A DNA stretch of 64,000 bases. It comes from Wyeomyia smithii. Its lineage: Eukaryota > Arthropoda > Insecta > Diptera > Culicidae. Positions 46,076 through 54,670 of the stretch are shown here, in pieces (position 1 is the stretch's first letter; every line of letters starts with the position of its first letter). The notes under the pieces were generated by a model. That model worked only from the letters and a program-made list of their open reading frames with translations. It had not been told where the DNA came from and did not search any database. Location of the stretch: assembly GCF_029784165.1 (NCBI RefSeq), contig NC_073696.1, forward strand, positions 99,998,065-100,062,064. Reading direction: 5' to 3'. The position numbers and the translations under genes are program-made.

Positions 46076-46873
46076 ATGATCTCGACCACGGTTATAGTAA
46101 TCGTTCTAGTGTTGTTGCTGACAAAAGTGACTCCATCGTTCTGCTTGGAGCGCGATTTCTTCCAAGTGCAGCGCGAGTGCTTTCAGTATCTCAACATCAC
46201 CAGCAGCCGGTGGTCGGAGTACGTCGATGTAGATGACTTCCCGACGGATCTGGAAACGAAACGTTTCATACGTTGTGTTGGAATGCTGTTGCGCTTTTGG
46301 GACGATTACAGTGGGCTACAGTCAACAGTGATCCGAAGCTTCTTTCGACCGGATTGTTATGATGTTTTAAATGTGAATCGCACCGAACAGTGCCTAGAGA
46401 AGTTGCCCATGAAGGTTCCGGCTGGGGACTCGTTATCAATGGCGTTCGAATCATTCCGATGCTACTACCATCAGTATGGCAATCTCGTCTATACGAAGCA
46501 ATTCATTCCGTGGTCCCAGTGGGAGCTGCGTCAGATTAAGTATGAGTGTGAAGATTTACTGAAAGTTCCGTCCGCAAGGCCGCATCGAATTCGTGACCTG
46601 CCATGTCTGACGCAGTGCGTCGTCATACGAGCTGGTCTCTGGTGTCCGGAAGTGGGCCCTCTGTTGGACAGAATTTATACACAATTCGGACAGGGCAAGG
46701 TGGAATCTGAGTATATTCAACGGACGAAGGACTGTGTCGAAGTGAATCGAGAACGATACTCGGATAGCTGTCAGCTGGCCGATCAGGTTGTTCGTCAATG
46801 CTTTAGGCAGAAGACTAGCAAAGACGTTTCTAACGCAGTACCTGAGGTGTATTTTTACCCGCTGCTGGACTAA
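46076..46873 (+). CDS. Two-domain (atypical) odorant-binding protein
   Basis: Odorant-binding proteins are secreted carriers of hydrophobic ligands in sensillar lymph and other fluids. The 265-residue product starts with a hydrophobic signal peptide (about 1-22, IVIVLVLLL). The first PBP/GOBP-like domain spans about 30-130 with Cys 35, 67, 94, 106 and 129 and the phrases ECFQYLNITSSRW, RCVGMLLRFWDDYSGL and NRTEQCLEKL. The second, about 145-245, has Cys 158, 177, 181, 190, 220, 232 and 242. The doubled domain and length fit the mosquito 'atypical' OBP class. The frame is intact and intronless, and the chosen ATG directly precedes the signal peptide. Salivary D7 proteins also have two OBP domains but this lacks their typical N-terminus. 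It probably lies within the Cdk5 activator intron, antisense to it. Confidence 0.88.
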   Translation: MISTTVIVIVLVLLLTKVTPSFCLERDFFQVQRECFQYLNITSSRWSEYVDVDDFPTDLETKRFIRCVGMLLRFWDDYSGLQSTVIRSFFRPDCYDVLNVNRTEQCLEKLPMKVPAGDSLSMAFESFRCYYHQYGNLVYTKQFIPWSQWELRQIKYECEDLLKVPSARPHRIRDLPCLTQCVVIRAGLWCPEVGPLLDRIYTQFGQGKVESEYIQRTKDCVEVNRERYSDSCQLADQVVRQCFRQKTSKDVSNAVPEVYFYPLLD

Positions 46874-47584
46874 GCGGGGTTGTAATTCGATAAAGCTAGT
46901 GTGTTAATTGGTTATCAAAATTAGAACTGAATTCTTCAAAATTAAAAAGTGATCAACTTGTCGACAGAAGCAGATAAGAATGAAATGCCTATTTCCGTAA
47001 ATATATCAATTGTATAATATTTCCGTATTATCTTCTGAATCTGTTCGATTTAAATGTTAACGTGTCAACTCATTAGTTTAACTTAAATATATCATTTTAC
47101 ACTGTTAATTCTCCATATTTATTTAGGGTAAGCATGTATAAAAGTCCATATATTCGCAAACTAAAAAATAGTCAGAGGGTTCTATCCAAGACACGATCGT
47201 ATAACTGACGTAGAATACGCGCACCCCTCGACAAACAATCAATCTAAAAAAATAGTTTTATCCCATTTGCATCCCGACACGTTCACACAAGAAGTAGATA
47301 AACTCATTCAATAAATTGATCGCAGGCTGCAAATTTATTACTCCGCCTTATAGGGAAATATTTAAGATACTTTCAGTTGACTTTTTCAAGTGTGGCTAAT
47401 AAATGTGGAAAACTCATTAAGGCTGATACAAATTTCGAACTCTTTTTATGTCCAAGGTTATCAAAGTAAGCCAAGGGGAGGGCGAAAAATAAACAACATC
47501 AAGACGAACAAAAAATGTCTTTGATAAAAGTTTGTATACAAGTTACGTCGTTTGTGACTTGCATTAAAAAAGTTGAAAAATAAC
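46874..47584. other. Downstream flank of the odorant-binding protein gene
   Basis: AT-rich 3' sequence without another gene. A GACGTAGAATACGCG motif near 47210 recalls the GACGTAG palindrome family. Confidence 0.45.
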
Positions 47585-47591
47585 CCTTTAT

Positions 47592-47904
47592 CACAGACAA
47601 ACAGACATGCCACTTCGAAGAAAAATCCTCAGAAATCTTCGTCCTTATCCGAAACTTTACACTCATGCGCCACCATGTGAGCTTATTGCATACTAATTTG
47701 CTTTCGTAAAATGGTTTTTGTTTTTGCTAATGACTTGCTTATATCAACACCAGCGGCATTACAGTTTTTGTCTTTGATAATGAATGTGTACGCTTGCTTA
47801 TAGCGACACTAGCAGCATTATTGCCCACTAAGCAAAATTTCAAAACAATCGTTATTTTTCTGGTCGATGAGATCGTCTTCGAGTGGCACGTCTGTTTGTC
47901 TGTG
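47592..47904. mobile_element. 313-bp MITE, CACAGACAAACAGACATGCC ends, perfect 7-bp target CCTTTAT
   Basis: The ends CACAGACAAACAGACATGCC and complement are flanked by CCTTTAT on both sides (47585-47591, 47905-47911). The ends resemble those of the CACAGACTAACAGAC family, but the interior is different, so it is a sister family using the same kind of transposase. Confidence 0.88.
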
Positions 47905-47918
47905 CCTTTATTATTGTT

Positions 47919-47920
<2 letters not shown>

Positions 47921-47962
<42 letters not shown>

Positions 47963-47966
47963 TATC
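47921..47966 (+). repeat. (TTTA)n microsatellite
   Basis: About eleven TTTA units in a row, directly downstream of the MITE. Confidence 0.95.
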
Positions 47967-48231
47967 ATCTGACGTAAAGTCTTAATGAATGTTAAAAGAG
48001 CCATTAAAAGTTTCTACTATTAGTTATTCTATGCTTAAAAATACGACTTGGCTCATCATACTCAAATAAATGCTCTACACTCGTGAAAGTTCTTACACTA
48101 AACGCAGCAGGTTCATATAGACTGATCCGAAAATTATAAATACATCTTCTTTCTTGAATAAAACAAAAAATACAGGATTTATCGGGTCATTTTATTCTGA
48201 AATATAGATAATAAGTGTTTTCTTTCCAGTT

Positions 48232-49110
48232 TCAATTCAAGTTGGGATTATTTTTCGTAGAATACGCGAGTTCTCTAACTTTTATCTTAACACTACTCAT
48301 AAGCTTTTGCACAGTGTGTTCTCCGACCATTTTTACCACTTTAAGCCAATCTTTTTCAAATTTTTCAACATTGTCCGCTGGTTTGACATATTTCCTCAGC
48401 TTTGCCTTGGTCAAAGCCCAAAAAGTTTCAATAGGGCGAATTTCAGGGCAGTTCGGAGGATTCATCTGTTTTGGGACACATGTGACATTATTTGTTTTAT
48501 ACCACCCTAGTGCATCCTTAGAATAATGGCAGGAAGCAAGATCGGGCCAAAAGATTGGAGTATTGTTATGCTGCTTAACCATGGGTAACAACCTTTTCTG
48601 CAAACACTCTTTCACGTAAATTTTACCATTCATTGTGTCATTCGTAATGAATGGACGAGATATTTTCCTACATTGAAATAAGGCCTGCCAAACCATTACC
48701 TTCTTGCCAAATTTTTCGGTGTAAATGGCTTTCTCTGGTCCAGAGACATCCTTTCTCTTCGGTGATGTATGAAATTGCGGTCCTGGCAGAGTCTTATAGT
48801 CCAGTTTTATGTAGGTTTCGTCATCCATGATAACGCACCCCATTTTTTTGGTCAGAAGTTTGTCATAAAGCTTCCGAGCTCTCGGTTTCACAGATTCAGC
48901 TTGTTTTGGATTTCGTTTTGGCTGCTTCTGCTTCCGACGGGTCTGCAGACCCATTCTTCCCTTGGCACGCATAACATTACTCGCCGAGGTTCCAAGGTTT
49001 CTCGCCACATCTCGTACTGATACTGAAGGATGCCGCTTGTAGTATTCCTTAACCTTTTTGCCCATTGTGGGATCAACAGGCCCGGGTTTTCTACCACGTC
49101 TTGGGGCATC
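48232..49110 (-). CDS. DD37E transposase (5'-disrupted)
   Basis: It catalyses cut-and-paste transposition at TA sites. The frame upstream of the first Met of the 277-residue stretch still reads RGRKPGPVDPT, so coding sequence extends to about 49110. HTH-like SVRDVARNLGTSASNV lies at residues 16-31 of that stretch. The catalytic triad is D82 (MDDETY), D175 (FWPDLA) and E213 (RPIETFW), with 37 residues between the second and third: DD37E, as in the ITmD37E family of mosquitoes. The catalytic core is open and complete. The N-terminal ~40 residues (MAFLPSKESELGTVSGL...) are separated from it by the inverted duplication at 49119-49473, so no full-length protein can be made from this copy. Confidence 0.85.
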   Translation of the reverse strand, partial: DAPRRGRKPGPVDPTMGKKVKEYYKRHPSVSVRDVARNLGTSASNVMRAKGRMGLQTRRKQKQPKRNPKQAESVKPRARKLYDKLLTKKMGCVIMDDETYIKLDYKTLPGPQFHTSPKRKDVSGPEKAIYTEKFGKKVMVWQALFQCRKISRPFITNDTMNGKIYVKECLQKRLLPMVKQHNNTPIFWPDLASCHYSKDALGWYKTNNVTCVPKQMNPPNCPEIRPIETFWALTKAKLRKYVKPADNVEKFEKDWLKVVKMVGEHTVQKLMSSVKIKVRELAYSTKNNPNLN

Positions 49111-49118
49111 AGTAAATG

Positions 49119-49473
49119 ATAACAGAGGCTGTCATTTTTCTAACATTTAGTGCGAAATTTTGAAAATGCATGGCCTTTCTCCCGAGCAAAGAAAGCGAAT
49201 TGGGCACCGTGAGTGGTCTTTCTATTAGAAAAATAGCCGGAGAAGAAGGTATAAGTGTCGGAGCAGTTCAAACCGCATTGCGGAAGTATTCTGAAGAGTG
49301 CACAATACTTCCGCAATGCGGTTTGAACTGCTCCGACACTTATACCTTCTTCTCTGGCTATTTTTCTAATAGAAAGACCACTCACGGTGCCCAATTCGCT
49401 TTCTTTGCTCGGGAGAAAGGCCATGCATTTTCTAATTTCGCACTAAATGTTAGAAAAATGACAGCATCTGTTT
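49119..49473. repeat. Inverted duplication of the transposase 5' end (two ~170-bp arms, 13-bp spacer)
   Basis: The arms 49119-49290 and 49304-49473 are near-perfect reverse complements around CTGAAGAGTGCAC. Each contains the leader and first ~40 codons, so MAFLPSKESELG can be read from both strands. Confidence 0.92.
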
Positions 49474-49639
49474 CTTTTGGATGTAAACAACAGGACGCAG
49501 CCAACGTTTGGTTGAATACTGCACGTTATTTGAAATGACGGTTGATCGTAAGTGTATTTATAATTATCGGAACGGTCTATAATAACCAAAGTTTGTACGA
49601 TGGTATTGGTTTACAAGCATAGAAGAGGGCCTCAGCATG

Positions 49640-51130
49640 CGTTGAGATGCACGAAAATTCATCATGGACAGCAGCTTCGGGAAATCCAGTTCAGCATTTG
49701 AAATCTTGGCGATAAATACAGCCTGCTGTAACGGCGGCGTTCTGTAGTGTCAAGTCCAAGTAGATGACAGCGGTTCGGATAGGGCAATAGGTTGGTAGAA
49801 TCACGCCAAGGTAAATCTCTCAGGGCCAGTCGAATGAATCGTCTTTGTACACGTTCAAGGCGCAGGTTCCACGACAGCTGGTGTGGAGTCCACACCACAC
49901 TAACGTTTTCAAGTAAGATGCGCACTAGCGAACAATACATTGCTTTATACTGTGAGGGTCCTTGAAGTCACGCACAACTTTAGCGATGAATCCCAATCGC
50001 CTACCTGCTTTCGAAATAACTGCAGCGCGATGTTTATCAAAAGTAAGCTTCCGGTCAAGAATAACTCCAAGATCAGTTACGCAATCGACTCTACGCAGCA
50101 CTTTTCCATCGACAGTATAGTTGAAAATGATTGGCGTTTGAGTGCGATGAAAGTTTAGAGTTTAGTTTACACCACGTCACAAATGTATTTAAAAGTGATT
50201 GTAAACGATAACAATCCTCGATGTTGCGAATCGTCGAATATATTTACAAATCTTCGGCGTAAACTAATCTGCAACCGGTCCCAAGAGCATCAGCGACATC
50301 GTTGAAGAAAATAATGAAGAGAAGCGGCCCAAGGTTACTACCTTGTGGTACACCAGACTTATTCGTGAACGCCCAGCTTGACTTGTAAAATTCTATCGCG
50401 CAGGAACGGTTCAAGCCACTTAACGAACCGACATGAAGCACCAAGTCGGGAGATTTTGTTTAACAATGTTTTATGGTCGATTTGGTCAAAAACAGTTTTG
50501 AGGTCTGTGTAAATGATATCGACTTGTACTTTACGTTCGAGTTCTGAAATGCAATGCGACGTGAAATGCATTAGATTCGTTGTCACAGATTGCCCGGGGA
50601 GTAAACCATGTTGGTCCGAAGAAATGTAGTTGCGTGCGCCACTCAATACAACAGAGCTTACAATTATCTCGAAAAGTTCAGACGCGGCAGACAAATTGGT
50701 TATTCCACGATAATTTTTGACATTACAACGATCACCACTTTTGAAGACCGGGAACATATAGGAGTGCCTCCAGACCTCGGGGAACTTCCCTTGTACCAAA
50801 GACTTGTTGAATATGGTGCAAAGTGGAGCGGCTAGAATATCAATGCAACGACACAACAGCACGGCCGGTATTCCATCGGGACCAACAGTGTACGAACATT
50901 TGAGTTTCTTAGCGGCGGCAGTAACCATATCATGTGTAACTTCGAAGATGTCAAAATGAACAAGATCTGCTAGCACATTCGCAGCGGCGCGCGCAGCATC
51001 GTCATTCGAGGCACAATCGGAGGCGAATACAGAAGTGAAAAACTTCGCAAAAAGTTCGCAAGAATCAGAATCCGAGCAGGATACCATTTCCTCCAAAGAA
51101 TATGACGAAGCTTTTTTAGGTTTTTTTTCG
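49640..51130 (-). pseudogene. Jockey-like non-LTR retrotransposon reverse transcriptase, 5' truncated
   Basis: On the minus strand the order is CELFAKFFTSVF, VGPDGIPAVLLCRC, IIYTDLKTVFDQIDH, then after a frameshift SGVPQGSNLGPLLF and YAEDL (YADD box with one change). A gap follows, then VRILLENVSVVWTPHQLSW and RLALRDLPWRD. This is the reverse transcriptase and C-terminal region of a Jockey/CR1-type element. Gag and endonuclease are absent, and the 5' side is cut at a MITE fragment near 51130. Frameshifts and the YAED change make it inactive. Clade is from memory and not certain. Confidence 0.8.
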
Positions 51131-51308
51131 ACCGCCCCTCCCCATCGTAGCATTTCGTCACAAAGTCAGGCACCCCTCTGGAAAATTACGTAGCTATATA
51201 ACAACCCCCCCCCCCCTTTTTTTAATTTTCATATTTGCTACCGTAGCTTGGCTTGACCCACTCCCCTACCTCCTCGAATGCTACGTCATTTATGGATGTT
51301 CCCTTAAT
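51131..51308. mobile_element. MITE fragment ending in TGACGTAGCATTCGAG...TAAGGGAACATCCAT
   Basis: The right end (inward TAAGGGAACATCCATAAATG) and poly-C interior match the style of AT/CG-rich MITEs with GACGTAGCA near their ends. The left end is missing. The short minus-strand frame that starts here extends artificially into the Jockey-like element. Confidence 0.5.
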
Positions 51309-51825
51309 CATTTTGCTTGCCTTTCGACAATACACTCGCTGTCACTGGACTTGTTTGGTAATAAGTTTAGCATATACGCTGTCGAAAAACCAATAATAAT
51401 AATAAAACGGTTTGAACTTTTTTTTCCTTTTTTCCAAGCAAGTGATCTTTCCTAAAAGGACGATTGAGTTTATTTTCTACAAAGTTGGCAATCAATCGAA
51501 TAATGCCTTTTTCCTGTTTTCTCCGAAGGTAAGAAGGGACGTAATTACGATAAATACGTGGAATAAATGCAAGCTGGAACCGATTTTTAAATATACACTC
51601 CGCGCGAGAATCAATGCACTAATGAATGATGATGTGATGAAATAAACCCGTGCGACTATTTTAAACACCTACGGGGAGGACTAACGCGACAAGTGGGCGG
51701 GGCCACGCACACGGTATTATGAAAGAAAGTAAAAAAAGTTGTTTTTTAGATTTGAGGACGAACGTTGCGCGCGAAATGCATTAGTTTTCCGTCAATTGTT
51801 CAACCGTCAACAAACTTGTCATCAA
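51309..51825. other. No gene seen
   Basis: Mixed sequence. The 77-codon frame at 51412-51645 has no recognisable domain. Confidence 0.4.
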
Positions 51826-51970
51826 GATGACATCGAGGACACCAGCGAGCTACGGACAAACGGCAGAGCAGCCAAGTGCAGTCTCCCGTGCTCTCGCTGT
51901 TACCTGGAAAGCTAGTGAAGTACGCCGGTCCGAAGCCAAAGGTATTACGAAATACACTAGCTCAAAGTGA
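51826..51970 (+). pseudogene. Histone H2B 3' pseudogene fragment
   Basis: The end reads ITKYTSSK then TGA (51968-51970); histone H2B ends VTKYTSSK. Just upstream, in another frame, is LLPGKLVKYA, which aligns with H2B LLPGELAKHA. Between them, AAGTACGCCG-GTCCGAAG-CCAAAGG aligns with the H2B codons for KHAVSEGTKA after one 1-base and one 2-base deletion. MTSR at the start may be ITSR. Only the last ~45 codons are present and there are at least two frameshifts, so it cannot make histone. Flanks give no sign of an intact histone cluster. Confidence 0.6.
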
Positions 51971-53055
51971 ATTGTTTCGTAGCTTCTGCCAAGTACAAAT
52001 TACAATTGGCCTTTATCGAGGCCACAAACATGTTCATGAAGCAATACTGGATTTTTTTACCGTGCAAATTATGAAATATGATGTATGCATTTATTTCAAG
52101 CGAATAAAAAGTCTCGCCGAAAATTTTGGCGATCATATTCTAACTATCGTATTTTAACTATCGAGCCAGTTTGAATAATGTTTCAATTTTGTTGTTGTTG
52201 TTATTAAGTTGTTCAGAATGTGTGGTACAAATCAAACCGTTAGAATAATGCAACTACACAACTTGGACTAAACTCGGATACAACTGCGCTAAAAAACAAG
52301 GCGCCGTTCGCTACGGAATGCTGCAATGAAATGAGTGTGTGTTGCAGCAAACAACATACAAACATAAAATCGGCGCCTGCTACGCTGCGGCAAGTCTGCT
52401 TGCTACTGGTCGATCCGGTTTTCAACAAATCATAAGTTTGGCTGGAGGAACAATGAAGACTAAATTGTTGCATGCTAGCTTTTATATGTGACTATCGTTG
52501 TGCACTCGAGCGAACGAAGCAGCAGCAACAACAAATCGTTTACATCATTGCATCATTGCGGCACGCGATTGGTTTGAACTATAAATAAATTACCGGACCG
52601 ATAGCCTCGCGATGTGCTAGTGGCCGATCAAATAAACAATTGGCTATGAATTTAAACCCCTCAACTATGAAAAAATGTTTCAAAACTTGTTTTCATAAGG
52701 TAGAGAAATTTGTTCTCTATCTATCAATGACTAAAATCCATTCAATGGTAACAAAGCTTTAAGCATTTAAAATCATTCATTTTGCCGTTTCACAATATTT
52801 CAAAATGACACTCTATTAAAGTAAAACGTATTCTAGGTCAAAATAAGATATGAGAATGTTGGAAGATCCTTGTAAGTCATGGGATATATCGTCTGTGCAA
52901 GTTTGGTAGTTGTCACTAGCAGAACTTAACGCTCTAGTGCCCAGTGCTGCTTTTAGACGATCTTCAGTTAAACCTCTTAAACGCTTCAATCAATACTTTA
53001 AAAATGTTTACTATGTTACTATGAAGTCCGTCTAAAATTAATTTGGGCAGTAGAG
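51971..53055. other. No gene seen; contains a copy of the GACGTAG-palindrome repeat
   Basis: The segment 52660-52850 matches the interspersed repeat at 32020-32215 in order of blocks, with a decayed palindrome. The rest is unannotated. Confidence 0.45.
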
Positions 53056-53347
53056 CAGTGGTTCTCAACCGGGGGTCCGCGGCCGCCAAGGAGTCCGCGA
53101 GACTTAATTTCTTTCTGGATACCTCTGTGAAGGCGGAATTTCAACTCTTTTGCGTACTAGGACTAAAACGTGAAACAAATTAGACTTGCAATCGATATGA
53201 GACTGAAAAACGAAGCCTCGTATAGCAAAACTTGTATCTGAAATTCTTCTGGGAGGCCGCGGAGCTCTTTTAGCTTCGCATAGGAGGCCGCGGAGCTCTT
53301 GTATTTAGCAAAAGGAGCCGCGAAGCCATAAATGTTGGGAACCACTG
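53056..53347. mobile_element. 292-bp hAT-type MITE, CAGTGGTTCTCAACC ends
   Basis: CAGTGGTTCTCAACC and GGGAACCACTG are hAT-type ends; the flanks CAGTAGAG and CACTACAG agree at six of eight positions. GC-rich GGCCGCGGAGCTCTT motifs repeat inside. Confidence 0.8.
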
Positions 53348-53372
53348 CACTACAGGGTTAATACTTTGCTTG

Positions 53373-53543
53373 GGGGCCATCCACATATCACGTGGATAGC
53401 TTTGGGGGGGAGGGGTTATGTGTAGTGTTCACGGTCAATACAAAATTTTTAGAATTTATATGAGCAGTTGTCCACGGTGGGGGGGGGGGGTCGTGGGGGT
53501 TAAAATCGTTTAAAATTTGTCCACGTGGTATGTGGATGGCCCC
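53373..53543. mobile_element. 171-bp MITE, GGGGCCATCCACATACCACG family, second copy
   Basis: Ends GGGGCCATCCACATATCACG and complement, with poly-G runs inside. The flanks TTG and TTA are compatible with a decayed TTA target. Same family as 37110-37271. Confidence 0.85.
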
Positions 53544-53893
53544 TTAAATGTTTCATGCTTTCTACTACACTACTGCTCCGGGCGATAGGCCCCACCTCTA
53601 GTTAGGCTGATATGTTTCATTGCTTTAGCGTTTACTTCTGAGATTTCAAGAGCTGTTCAAGCTCGCGTACTGAGCTGTAGTAGGGGCATATGACGTTTGT
53701 AGTTTCTACATGGGGCTTATTATACTGCATCTGGGACGTTTTGGCCCGGCAGACTCGAAAGTTTGCGATTTGATTTTTTTTTTAATTACGGTGTTTTTGT
53801 GTAACAGTTATTACGAAACAAAATAGTAGCAGTACAATATCAACTAAATAGTGTATCTAACTGCATTAAAGATTTTTTATTTGTGATAAACAT

Positions 53894-54350
53894 ATGCTCT
53901 TTTATGCTGACAGAACCAGCTTCGGTAGCGGGCGATGCTCTCAAGAAGTGGAATCAAATCGACAGAAAGGGCCAAGTCAGTTATCATTGGATTCGGAGCA
54001 GATGAAATCCTTGAAATTGTTCAGCAGAAGTAAATGTCAACTGAAATGTGCAAGGATTAACAAGAAAAGCCTAACTTTGCTAAGGAAGCAGTTGGCAGAG
54101 AATCTAGAAGAGAAAGACCCCCAGGATGATTTGAGAAATATGGCGTTCGTCAGAGACAGTAAGAAGCAACAGGTTTACCGGCAAGTGCCACCGCTGTGGT
54201 AAGGTCGGCCACTCGCCGAAGAACTGTCTAGACTCCGGATGCAGTGATCATCTCGAGAATCCCAATCTCGGGAGAAACAATCCCTGGGACGCTCTTTTCG
54301 CAACAAACATGTGCATATTGTTCGTAGTCAACGCAAGGCGCAGCAGACTC
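53894..54350 (+). pseudogene. Ty1/copia retrotransposon gag-protease remnant
   Basis: After a gag-like frame ending ...AFVRDSKKQQ, a shifted frame reads RFTGKCHRCGKVGHSPKNC, a perfect CCHC zinc knuckle (C-x2-C-x4-H-x4-C) of retroviral-type nucleocapsid. It runs straight into LDSGCSDHL, the aspartic protease active site (D-S-G) typical of copia elements. The region usually between knuckle and protease is lost. Downstream sequence is cut by a MITE at 54359. The frameshift and truncation make it inactive. No LTR was recognised. Confidence 0.78.
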
Positions 54351-54358
54351 CGAAGTAG

Positions 54359-54663
54359 CACAGACTAACAGACGTAACACTGGAACCTAGCTTCATCGCC
54401 ACAAAAAACATTCATTTCAAATTTTCAATTGAATAACAGTCGTCGCGCGAAAACGTCGTCTGGTGCGCTGTCATGCAATCTCATACATATTTTGTAGTTC
54501 CCCATTTGATACATGCATTAACGCTGGCGCTGATGTCGAAATACACGACGCAGCGCGAACACGACAGCAGATGGTGCTAGTGTTACTAACGTAAAGTACT
54601 AGAATCGTCCGAACGATGATTTTATTGAAAATTTATTCGACGTGTTATGTCTGTTAGTCTGTG
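54359..54663. mobile_element. 305-bp CACAGACTAACAGAC-family MITE, full length
   Basis: Both ends are intact. The 7-bp flanks GAAGTAG and CAAGTAG differ at one position (54352-54358, 54664-54670). It interrupts the copia remnant. Confidence 0.88.
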
Positions 54664-54670
54664 CAAGTAG

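Larger units (their letters stand above)
48118..49579 (-). mobile_element. ITmD37E (Tc1/mariner superfamily) transposon
   Basis: Inverted ends TAGACTGATCCGAAAATTAT and (inward from the right) TAGACCGTTCCGATAATTAT run about 27 bp and are flanked by TA (48116-48117, 49580-49581). The minus-strand transposase is long and nearly intact except at its N-terminus, where an inverted duplication lies. Confidence 0.88.

Noticed and set aside
46076..46873. Salivary D7 protein
   Set aside because: It has two OBP domains, but the N-terminal sequence and cysteine pattern fit the atypical OBP class better.
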